Positions 12,797-22,903 of a DNA stretch of 64,000 bases are shown piece after piece. Positions within the stretch are counted from its first letter, which is position 1. Each line of letters starts with the position of its first letter. The translations under genes were made by a program, and so were the position numbers. Source of the stretch: Antedon bifida (taxonomy: Eukaryota; Echinodermata; Crinoidea; Comatulida; Antedonidae); contig OY727097.1 of NCBI GenBank assembly GCA_963402885.1, forward strand, positions 24,545,401 through 24,609,400. Reading direction: 5' to 3'. The notes under the pieces are model-generated. The model saw nothing but the letters and a program-made list of their open reading frames with translations, was not told the origin of the DNA and ran no database searches.

Positions 12797-12957
12797 AAAT
12801 CTCTCTCTACACTATTAAACTTGATGTGACAAAAAAGTTCCCAAATATGGTAGTGATATGCCCAAATATGGTAGTGATATGACATCATACGGTGTCCATA
12901 TAATTGGGCACATCACATTTTTTGTCACATAAAGTTTGATAGTGTAGACAGAACTTT
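12797..12957. mobile_element. Family A foldback MITE
   Basis: The left end is aatctctctctacactatta. The right end is gatagtgtagacagaacttt. 'cccaaatatggtagtgatat' occurs twice in tandem. It is the second copy within 500 bp. Confidence 0.9.
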
Positions 12958-13238
12958 AGAAAGACATTTTTAAGATTGGTTGCCGACCCAGTTGAAAGCC
13001 AAAGTAGTGCACCTTTTTTACAAATTAGTGTTGTTGATGTTTCTGAACTTTGCCAATAAAATTTCAGTCTTTTCAGTCATGTAACTCAGTCGGTATACAA
13101 ATTGACAGCCTCGATCCAGTAGGCCTAACTTCTCCAAATGGACAAATCGGATTTTGCAACTTTGGTTAAATAATGATACTAATACCATGTCTAAATATTT
13201 TCCTACTGTCACGTGTTTTTGACACGAAAACTGGTAGA

Positions 13239-15850
13239 TTAGCTTTGGCATGCATCGTTCTGATCCTGATGAAATGGTACAGGTGAAAGGTCACAGTTTA
13301 CGTTTATTGGGAACATTTCGAGGGTGTAATTAGAGGCACATTTGCAGCAACCAGGATAAGGCTCACACCCATGATTGCAACAGAGTTGAACATTCTCGTC
13401 CGCATCTTCTAAAACACTTCTTCCAAATTCTACGTTTTCTGATTCAATCTTCCTTAATATCGACATTTTGTAAAGTATTGAGTCTGACTTGGTGGACAAA
13501 TCATTTCGCTCTTCTGGGTCACTTAGAATGTCAAATAAAATATGTTGAGAGAATTTCTTATTCGGTGTAGGCGACGAAATATAACATTGACCATCAAATT
13601 CTGACATAAAATGAGCTTTGTATTTTATGTCACGAACGGCAAACGCTCCTGTGTGAGGTTCAGGAGAGCCCGGGTAGTATAACAGGGAATGTCTTTGAGA
13701 CTGAAAGAAAAAATAAAAATATCTTTTTTATCATTTCTAAAAAAGATATTCAGATTGTTTTAACTATTACAATCAATTGGGCTAGACTAGCGGATGTAGT
13801 CTATTGGGTAGACCGTCTGTATCCCCTCAAATTCACCCTGCTTTTAAAACTCGGAACCACACGATCAGCAAGAATGTCAATCCGTAGATCTACGACTTGC
13901 TTGTGATTTTAACTCCTCACCTTCCCATGCCCAAACCAGCCTGCCCTTTGACAATTGATATGGTAACGTCAGATATAAAGAGTTCACTACGGCAGCGTAT
14001 CCAGACAACATATTTAGGAAACTTGCTTCTTATTAATTAACAAATTATTATTTGCTTTAACTTAAATTAAGTTTCCTGTGTTTTTGGAAACACAAATATA
14101 TCTCAGCACTTAAAAGACTATGCCTCTAGGAATAATTGTAAAAAAAAATTAATTTAGGAGTAAACTTTTTTGAAATTCTAAACCAAATTCAATGTCTTTG
14201 AGTTAATAGTAGGAAGCTTTCGATTTCCGACGACTGGACCAGAAACCATAAAATAAAATGTGCACAATGAATTTACTTGACAAAGTTTGGTCGTCTCGTT
14301 CGTCGCAAATCAAAAACTTCCAAGTTTGACGGTGATTAATAATAATAATAAACCTTTCCATTTTTAAGAAGTACATCTTTAAAGTCAAATCCATCAAGTG
14401 TGACGTCAAATTCTTCTGCTAAAGAACCGCTGAGACTTCTGAATGTTGGCCAGATATCCAAATGACTTAACAACTCTGTTGAAATTCTACTAGATATTTG
14501 ACCTTTCCAGTAGGCTATGGTCGGAACTCGGGATCCACCTTCAAATGTTGATCGTTTACCACACCTCATTACTCCACTAAATCCACCCTCTTCCATTGCA
14601 TTCACGTCCGCTCTATAAAGAATGCCATGACAGCCTGTTAGACCTAGCTATTCATGTGTTAATCAATCGTCAACAAAATTGAAAATGTTGATGAATTGGA
14701 AATTATGGAGATGCTATCCTCGGGTGGATGGTAGTGCAACGATGCACTACAGAATGTCTTAAGAAGACGGTTATTTCATAAGAAGAAGAAGAATCAACAT
14801 CACACTAAATAATGTTTGCAATGTTTGCAGCAAAGCTTTATTACAATAAGGCTTCTAAAACTTACCCATTATCTGACGTGAAAATGACCAATGTATTTTC
14901 GATCACTCCACTTCTCTTAAGTTCATCCATCACCTCTCCTACTTGCCAATCTAGCTCTGCCAAAGAATCTGTGTAAGAACCGCCCTTTGTGGAATTTCTA
15001 AATTGTCTACCAGAAAACTGCGGAACGTGTGGATGGAAAAATGCGTACATAAGAAAGAAAGGAGTAACACTGCACGAGTTCTTGCTAATCCAACTGCGTG
15101 CTGCTCTTGCCTGTCGCGCTGCTAGGACCGTCATATCTACCGGTTGCTCGATGATTTCGTCTCCCATTAGCAATTGGCAAGGTGCACTAAACATATCACA
15201 CTGGTCCGGATGGGCACAGTTGTCGTTCGGATAGAAACACGTGAGACAAGGGCAATTAATATGTGAATGAGGTATCCCAAAGTATTCCGAAAACCCATGG
15301 TGTAGTGGAAGAAACTCCTTGTTTCGTCCAACACCAAGATGCCATTTGCCAACAAGAGCAGATTTGTAACCTTGCTTAGCCAGCATCTCTGGGATTGTAA
15401 CTTCCGCATGAGGTAATCCGCCTGTCATTTGTTGACTGAACACTGGTGCCAATGATTCCTCTGTCGGCCATATACCTGAACGAACGGCATATCTTCCAGT
15501 GTAAATGGAGGCCCTGTAATTAAACAAAACTTAGAGAAAATGTTCTTATTCGTTCGCGCTTAAAATGGACTTTTCCTTGTTAGCACTATACCAATAACTT
15601 GTAAATGTGCTTACCTTGCAGGACTACATAGTGGCGAAGCACTGTAGAATTGAGTGAACTTAATCCCATTCTCTACTAATTCGTGTATGTGAGGTGTCTC
15701 TGATAAGGCATTACCGTAAGATTGGAGATCACCAAAACCCAGATCGTCAGCAAGAAAAATAACAAAATTTGGCTTATTGATGATAGGGCTTTGATAACAA
15801 CGACAAACGGTTGAAAGTAAAAACAATAAAAAAGTCGGCAATGAAGCCAT
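13239..15850 (-). CDS. Arylsulfatase A-like sulfatase, 4 coding exons
   Basis: Secreted or lysosomal sulfate-ester hydrolase, closest in remembered sequence to animal arylsulfatase A (cerebroside-sulfatase type). Exons in transcript order: 15850-15615, 15513-14866, 14612-14354, 13700-13239. Phases agree and give 534 aa (human ARSA is about 507). A hydrophobic signal peptide covers residues 1-18. LADDLGFGD (about 34-41) supplies metal-binding aspartates. CSPAR, split by intron 1, carries Cys75, the residue converted to formylglycine. GKWHLG gives the active-site Lys/His, and TSDNG (end of exon 2) a further metal ligand. The Cys-rich tail LCCNHGCEPYPGCCKC matches the ARSA C-terminus. The in-frame TTG 15 bp upstream was not used as start; the ATG precedes the signal peptide directly. 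All catalytic residues I can check are present. The substrate cannot be told from sequence. Confidence 0.95.
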
Positions 15851-17034
15851 TTTTTTTACTTCCAATTTACCTAAAAATAAATTTTAAAAAAACATCAGTT
15901 ATAGCTTAAAGTTGAAGATATCCAAGGCCAATATGCGGATCATTTGAAGATTGTTTATGGACAAACTGCTGATACGGCTGCCAATCTGGCAGATTTTCTC
16001 GTGCATTTATCCTGTTGAACAAATGAAGAAAACAAATTAATAACAACATTCTCCAAAACAATACTCGAAACATTTTCCTGGAGCTAATTACTTTGTTATA
16101 CCAGGGAAGAGTGAAATTACACTCTTACCTGGTTATACTTATATTTTCATAGTTTTTACTCATAGATCTTTAAATTGAATTTCACCGAACGAAAAAAAAA
16201 ACTATAATTGATTTTCATGGCAAAACACTATTAGTAAAGTAGGGTTTGCAATAGAAAATTAAGTAGGGTTTTTTAGTTGTCTTTTCCAGAACACGGGTGT
16301 AGCAGGCAAAACAACACTCAACTACAGCAAACCAGGGAAGAGTAAAAGTATCAGAAGAATACAATTACTGTCTTCTGAGTAAACCTTAACTTCACTATTG
16401 AAAGAATGCCTACGATATTGTGAAAGCCCCAAGAGGACGTGTCAACTCCAATTTGAATCCAAAGATCAAAATTCTTCCAATCTTTCCTTTACTATGATTG
16501 TAACAACAAATCGTGCAAGGATTTTGAAGTCTCGTCCGGCCGTTTCCAACTCTCGCTCGGTTATGTACTACCAAATGCGTCTAAAGTACACAACTACCCC
16601 CAACAATATAGAGGTTTCTCAAACGAACAAATAGTCGCGCCTATAATACGTATGCAAAATGTAAAAATAATTATTCATTTCAATTATAAATTTGACTTAA
16701 TTAGTGATGTATTACATTTATTTCGGCCATAATAAATGAAGTCTAGATTTTGTTTGATGAGCTTATAATACTGGTACCCTTTTTCATCGTAAGCCTACGT
16801 GTATTTATTTTTCATGTTGGATTCATTGTCATCTTAGTAAGATTATATTACGTAATAATGTTGTTATTGCGTAAGAGTCGTCTACAACCTGGTATCTGAT
16901 TCAGATTTATCAAACAAACTTGCTTAGCAAAAAAATGTTCAATGTTTACCTCCGCCTAGGAAGTTATACTTTTGTCTGAAATATTTGTGTGTGTGTTTGT
17001 CAGCAGGATAATGTAAAAAACTAAAAAAAGCATC

Positions 17035-17600
17035 TTCACCACATTTAAACCACAGTATGTGGTCACAGAAGAAGACTGGAGGCAATCCGGACGGATCCCA
17101 ATTCTAGACCACTTTTTATTATTTTACTGAGGATCATATGTCAAAACTAACATAATATATAAGATAAGATTATAAAAGAAAGAAAATGCATTAACGTTAA
17201 CATGTATAAAAATTAATTAAAGATAAATACGCATTTTAAGTAGTATTTATTTTCAAGCAAAAGTAAGAATTAAAAAGATAAAAATTGTTAAAAAGAATAT
17301 AAGTATAATTTATATATATGATTATAAAAGAAATGAAATGCATTGATGATGACATGTATAAAAAATATCAATCAATATTATCAATTGCATAAACATAATT
17401 ATATTACTGGTTTTTTTTTTTAATATGATGTTTGTTTGAAATAAAAGTGGGATGATCCCACATGAAAGAAAAAAAAAAATATGTCAAAACTAACAACTAT
17501 CTTCAAATCAAATTTAAACCACAAATATGGTCACGGCGACTCCATTATGAAGATCCAAATTCTGGACCACTTTTTATTATTTTACTATTTAGGCCGTGGC
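17035..17600. repeat. Local imperfect duplication
   Basis: The words 'ccaattctagaccactttttattattttac' and 'gattataaaagaaagaaaatgcatt...acatgtataaaa' (17090-17210) recur in altered form at 17307-17375 and 17545-17585. It looks like an old local duplication with rearranged order. Confidence 0.5.
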
Positions 17601-17916
17601 GTCAAAACAAGACGGATCTTTTCTCGATTTTTTTATTTCTAGTTTTACCCCTAGCGGAGGTTACAACTTTCTGATTGCTCTTGTTGTCAATGCTTTACTT
17701 ATGTCAGTTTTCAAATAATTATTTTAATTATGATTAAGTAAATTTTTAATTTAATTCTCAAAGTATATTCTTTAAGATAAGAAGCTTTTGATATAATTCT
17801 TATATCTTTACTTAAGCAAAAATATTAATAATGCCAGTTCTGGTAGGCCTATGGTATGGTGGTATTGATTGGTGTTTGATATTCCAGTCATCATTTCGAA
17901 TGCAATTGATGTATTT

Positions 17917-18049
17917 ACTTTGACCAAAAATTGTGATTAAAAAACAATTATTTACCTGAAAAACTGTAATTTAACGCAAAAATGGTCAAATTGACTTTAA
18001 GTTAAATTTATTTTGTTTTACACTCTCCCTTGGTCTTATGTGTGAAAAC
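17917..18049. mobile_element. Family B fragment
   Basis: The left part of the family B core is present ('tactttgaccaaaaattg', 'ttatttacctgaaaaactgt', 'ggtcaaattgac', 'gtgtgaaaaca'). It stops exactly where the direct repeat at 18050 begins. Confidence 0.6.
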
Positions 18050-18401
18050 ATTATTAGGTTATATGCATTATCATTTTATTTATTTATTCTTATTTATTTT
18101 CTTTTCTTAGCACTATTTTGTCCGTCAATTATCTTGATATCAGTTTCATCTAGCTAAGTCAATTTTTCAGAGCATATTCCTTATGTCCAGGAATCGATGT
18201 GGTTATGTTTTCACGGTGCGCTATCAAAAATTACGCGGTCTACGCACGATTTAACGAAATCACGTTTGTAATCATATCTTCATAAGCATGAATCACAATT
18301 AAACAAAATTTGGTACTCATAAATTTCAGGTCATATTTCATCATATGGAAATACAATTACGTGTGTAGCGCATATAACGCATGCGTACGCGCGCTTAAAA
18401 T
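18050..18401. repeat. Left direct repeat flanking the cyclin-like gene
   Basis: About 350 bp repeated in the same orientation at 21594-21962. From 'gcactattttgtccgtcaat' to 'gcgtacgcgcgcttaaaat' I count roughly a dozen differences in about 290 bp, so the copies are young or homogenised. The ends do not read as retroviral LTRs (no clear TG...CA). Confidence 0.9.
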
Positions 18402-19294
18402 AACTATGGTACAAGATGCGTGATGCTGTTAGCCATCTTGGTACCAGTTTGGTTACCAATGATGTTGACACCAGTCTACCACGATGAGGTAGCATCTCCG
18501 ACTTCAGACTGGGATGTTTTGTTTTTTTTGTGTTTTTTTTTGTTTTTTTTTATTTCCTTATCGAGCTAAAACTTATATTAACCTAAATAAGTTAAGATTA
18601 TTGAACAAATTACTTATTTTAAGTATTTACTATACAATAATATAGGCCTAAACCTATTATATACGAAATTATTAAGGGAAAATATTTAATAATTACAATA
18701 TTATTTTTTGTTTTTTTTTTAAATTATTTCTATTATACTAAACCTACTTACTTAAAATGTATTATTAAGATATAAACTCGTAAACAATTTTTTTGAAAAC
18801 TAATTCAATAATGTTGTTTTTTTTGTTTTTTTCATCCTTTTTTGTATTGCTTACTAACTAAAAACTTACATTAACTTAATAAAGACATTACTGAAACAAA
18901 TTACTTATTTTAATCATTATTATCAATAATCTATTTTTAATTTATTATTGGTATTATTAATATCCTCCTTAGAGCTTTTTTTTATCATCATAAATATAAT
19001 GTTACAATAGCAATATTGTTTTTAATTTACCTTACTTATCTTACTTTGTTTTTCTTATGCACAAGTGCTGCAGTATAATCTACATTTTTTAAAACGTTAT
19101 TTTATATACTTATTACCTTACAAAGTACTTATATATTGCACATCTTAGACTAATCTATTTAGTTTAACTTTTCTTTAATCAATATTTATTCGTCTTAACA
19201 TTCCTATAATTATATTCTAGATCTAATCCCTTAAATTGTTTTGTCTTAACGTAAAATTGTTACTTAAATTATGTTTTAAATTATCTTAATTTGT

Positions 19295-20165
19295 TTAAGA
19301 ACTATCATCATTATTCTCAAAATAGAATGAGTCTTGTAATTCAAATTTCTCAAGAATTGCATTAATTATTAAGTAAGCTATTGCTGATGGCTTTACTGTT
19401 GTAAGAGATATTTTATTTGTAATCAAATATTTGACAGATTCGTGTCTCACTCTTTCTATTCTACGTTTGTTGTTGTTGGTTGTAGCTTTACTGATAGCAA
19501 TATCGCAATAAATGTGAACAAAATCCAGACAAGTAACACTATTGATATTAAAGTTTACTATCTGTAATATTTTAAATTCTAATTGGGCAATTTTTTTAGG
19601 ATTAAAGAAGCCAAGATTCCGGAGGCGGTCACAAGCATAAGGGATGATGTGTTTAGATTGGTATCTTTCAGCACATTTCAATGCAAGGCAAAATGATGCA
19701 ATTGCCAATTCCTCGAGATCTCCAAGTTTAAATGCTGTGTTATCACAGATTAGTACATTTTCTATAATTGTTAGGCTACGATGTACAATATCATAATCGA
19801 TTATGTATTCATAACGTATGAGTTCAGATCGAATATTACATAAAAATTCTACCATATGATCTTTGACTGATTGTGATTGAAAATGTTCCCATGGATTTTC
19901 AGATATTTTTTCACGATTAATTAATGAATTAAAATATTCTTTATTAGATTCAAGTTCAAAATTTTCATTTGAAATGTCGTTAGAATTGTTATCACTACTA
20001 CCTGGAAAATGAAACAAAACATCACCATTTCCTACTACTACAACAGTGCTACTATTACTACTACTAGACTTTTCTCCTATGCTGCTACTGCCACTGCTGT
20101 TGCTACTAATGCTACTACTAGTACTGTCACCACTACTACTACTACTACTGCTATTGGGCATAGTG

Positions 20166-20232
<67 letters not shown>

Positions 20233-20264
20233 CACTACTACTGCTGCTGCTGCTGCTACTACTA

Positions 20265-20308
<44 letters not shown>

Positions 20309-21214
20309 ACTACTACTACTACTAACAGCTTCACTGCTAATACTAATAATGATGTCACTATCACTACTACAATCACTACTTATTATGATAGGCATATCAT
20401 TTGTATTTGGAGACAGTATTTGGTCTTCACTAGGCCAACTACTACTATCACTATCACTGCTGCTACTAATAATGATGTCACTGTCACTACTACAATCACT
20501 ACTTATTATGATAGGCATATCATTTGTATTTGGAGACAGTATTTGGTCTTCACTAGGCCAACTACTACTATCAATATCACTGCTGCTACTAATAATGATG
20601 TCACTATCACTACTCCTATCACTACTTATTATGATAGGCATATCATTTGTATTTGGAGACAGTATTTGGTCTTCACTAGGCCAACTACTACTATCAATAT
20701 CACTGCTGCTGCTACTAATAATGATGTCACTATCACTACTCCTATCACTACTTATTATGATAGGCATATCATTTGTATTTGGAGACAGTATTTGGTCTTC
20801 ACTAGGCCAACTACTACTATCACTATCACTGCTGCTACTAATATTAATAATGATGTCACTATCACTACTTCTATCACTACTTATTATGATAGGCATATCA
20901 TTTGTATTTGGAGACAAAATTTGGTCGTCACTAGTAGTAGGCCTATTTAATTCATGATTAAAATGACAATAATTGATATCAGCTGATATGTTTTCCGTTT
21001 TTATAAGTGTATCTAATTCGTGTAACTTACAAGTTGGGTTAACACTAGCGTTTCTTCTGACATAAGGACACCCCCTGTTTCTAGGCCTATCCCTTCTATT
21101 CCTCACCTGGAGGAACCTAGCGTACTTAGCGGCGGGATACTCATTTGATCTCACCGCATTCTGGGCTTCTTCTAAAGAAGCATTATATCTTCTTTTAAAT
21201 ATCAACTTTGCCAT
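19295..21214 (-). CDS. Intronless cyclin-fold protein with serine-rich tandem repeats
   Basis: One uninterrupted 639-aa frame from ATG to a stop. A basic N-terminus (residues 1-60) is followed by five in-frame repeats of about 41-42 residues (about 97-296) built on DQILSPNTNDMPIIISSD and Ser/Asp runs. Next come a near-pure polyserine block (about 298-355) and a Ser/Gly/Asn stretch. Residues about 425-630 read as a cyclin fold: DIVHRSLTIIENVL (helix 2 region), LEELAIASFCLALKCAE (helix 3) and FNPKKIAQLEFKILQIVNFNI (helix 5). Lys513 in ALKCAE and Glu546 in QLEFKIL sit where the conserved CDK-contacting Lys and Glu of cyclin A lie. The canonical MRAILIDW motif is not preserved. If functional it would bind a CDK-like kinase; this is inference. 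It has no introns and sits between direct repeats, which suggests a retrocopy or transposed gene. A fast-evolving paralogue of cyclin A/B type is my best guess. Confidence 0.75.
20120..20335. repeat. CTA/CTG trinucleotide microsatellite inside coding sequence
   Basis: The plus strand reads (act)n and (gct)n runs, which encode the polyserine block on the minus strand (AGT/AGC codons). Mixed AGT and AGC codons show it is an expanded triplet repeat with some divergence. It also keeps long shadow frames open on the plus strand. Confidence 0.95.
20340..20945. repeat. In-frame coding tandem repeat, about 123-126 bp x 5
   Basis: Five head-to-tail copies, each containing 'attatgataggcatatcatt', 'tgtatttggagacag' and 'tttggtcttcactaggccaa'. 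Unit lengths differ only by multiples of three, so the minus-strand frame is preserved. Internal copies are almost identical. Confidence 0.95.
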
Positions 21215-21593
21215 AGCAGATGATGTAAGTATAGCAAACGTAATAGGAAATAGATGTATAGTATTTCCAAACTGAATTGCACGGTAAAAGCGGTTTTATT
21301 TCGTTTTAATGAAGAGCAATTTGAAATCACTGTTCATCGATTGAAAGAATTTTTCATTCTGACTTAAATTTGGAATATTCGTTAGTTATTTTCGAATATT
21401 TGATGACGTAACAATGGTTGCGCAGTTCTATTGTAAGCGCGGTGAGCGCACTGACTAGCCAATTGAATACCACTGTTACTAGCTCTTGGAAACAGCGTCA
21501 TCTCTCTGTATACATTGATTAGAAAGAGGGCGTTCTTTAGACTGGACAAACCAAAATTTGTTCCAATAGTTCAACATTGGTTCATGTTGATAT

Positions 21594-21962
21594 ATTATTA
21601 GGTTATATGCATTATCATGCATTATAACCTTATTGATTCTGTCAAAATCTTTGATTATTTATTCTTTCCTTAGCACTATTTTGTCCGTCAATTATCTTGA
21701 TATCAGTTTCATCTAGCTAAGTCAATTTTTCAGAGTATATTCCTTATGGGCAGGAATCGATGTGGTTATGTTTTCACGGTGCGCAATCAAAAATTACGCG
21801 GTCTACGCACGATTGAACGAAATCACGTTTGTAATCATATCTTCACAAGCATGAATCACAATTAAACAACATTTGGTACTCATAAATTTCAGGTCATATT
21901 TTATCATATGGCAATACAATTACGTGTGTAGCTCATATAACGCATGCGTACGCGCTTAAAAT
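21594..21962. repeat. Right direct repeat flanking the cyclin-like gene
   Basis: Same orientation as 18050-18401, with a short different segment near its start (about 21620-21665) and otherwise close identity. It lies upstream of the cyclin-like gene, and the left copy lies downstream. Confidence 0.9.
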
Positions 21963-22767
21963 TGTCAAAATTTATTTTCGATGAAATTAGAGTACGTTTC
22001 TGGCAATTTTAAGAATTCCCATGAGTGCGCAGATTTTTGCACGCGTACTGCGCGTTAAACGTTAAAATGCACTCTTTTTGCCCGATTTCTGTTTTACAAC
22101 CTTTCTTTAATAATATCATCATATTTGATTCACTTTTCAGTTGTGTATGGCTCGGTAGTATGTGCTCGTATCTATGAGCACTCAAGGTACCGAAATCGAG
22201 TCTCACCTTGGGAAACGAAACGAAATAAGATTTTTTTTATTATTCGTATTATTTGTTCAATTTTATTTCTTAGTGTATAGATTATACACATGATTTATAA
22301 TGAAATTTAGATAAAAAGTAACTTATGTCTTTATTATTATGTAACAAATGTGGTTTATGATATTATACACAGAGGAATCTTTGATCGGATTGTGATACCG
22401 GGTATTGTATTTGCGTTAGCAAGATCCTATTATATCATATTATAAATAAATAATAAGATTCTGACAAAATCAATCAATCAATATATCTGTTAAAAATCAA
22501 TTATCTTTTCTTTAAATCAATGCATATAACCTATAATTCGTCATAGTGACGAATTAAATCTAGTTTTTAAATTTTTCTTGTCTACGGAAGTTAAATTTAA
22601 ATCACTTTTCCTTTACTTTTATTTTATTTACTCTGTGTGTCACTGTTTCAAAAGTGTAGCTTCCAAATAAAGTACAGTAGGCTATACTTTACGTTTGGAA
22701 GTTAGATATCCCAACGAGAATAAAAGTTTCCCGGCAGCCGTGCGAATATCCCAGCGCGAATAACGTT

Positions 22768-22845
22768 TGATTGGGTCACGTCAATCACGTGAGTAATCCA
22801 GGGTGCTGCTGCTGAGCTCGAGAAGCACGGAAGGCCGGAAGATCG
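22768..22845 (+). promoter_or_regulatory. Probable CCDC22 promoter
   Basis: A cluster of common housekeeping motifs lies 60-140 bp before the start codon: an inverted CCAAT box (gattggg, about 22769), a CRE-like TCACGTCA (22776-22783), a palindromic TCACGTGA E-box (22785-22792) and an ETS-type CCGGAAG (22835-22841). There is no TATA box. The motifs are seen; their use is inferred. Confidence 0.5.
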
Positions 22846-22903
22846 CGGAACAATTTATCTAATTTAATTGTTTAAATTACATTACTTTTATAGTATTGAT
22901 AAG

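Larger units (their letters stand above)
11224..13238. other. Intergenic between arylsulfatase 3' end and KLHL 5' end
   Basis: The KLHL-type gene must be transcribed leftward from here. No core promoter motif is certain. A splice-acceptor-like tract (about 11240-11247 on the minus strand) suggests a 5' UTR exon further right. The interval holds two family A elements (12316-12470 and 12797-12957). The remainder is AT-rich with nothing recognised. Confidence 0.5.
15851..19294. other. Intergenic, AT-rich with local duplications
   Basis: No gene is supported. The interval holds duplicated blocks (17035-17220 resembling 17307-17600), an interspersed repeat (17585-17700), a family B fragment (17917-18049), the left copy of the direct repeat around the cyclin-like gene (18050-18401), and an A-rich tract on the minus strand (18513-18553). 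From 18554 to 19294 it is probably 3' UTR of the cyclin-like gene. Confidence 0.5.
21215..22903. other. Interval between cyclin-like gene and CCDC22
   Basis: The two genes are divergent. The left part (21215-21593) should hold the cyclin-like gene's promoter; I recognise no motif there. The right direct repeat follows, then AT-rich sequence, and then a GC-richer stretch (about 22720-22860) that looks like the CCDC22 promoter. Confidence 0.5.

Noticed and set aside
15851..15865. Arylsulfatase start at an in-frame TTG
   Set aside because: TTG is not a usual start in animals. The ATG at 15850 directly precedes a good signal peptide.
20009..20957. Two long plus-strand open frames (303 and 313 codons) opposite the cyclin-like gene
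   Set aside because: They are rich in Leu or Thr only because the triplet repeats keep every frame open. The minus-strand frame has a recognisable domain and continues well beyond the repeats.
18050..21962. LTR retrotransposon suggested by the direct repeats
   Set aside because: There are no TG...CA ends, no primer-binding site, and no gag, protease, RT or integrase between the repeats; only the cyclin-like gene is present.
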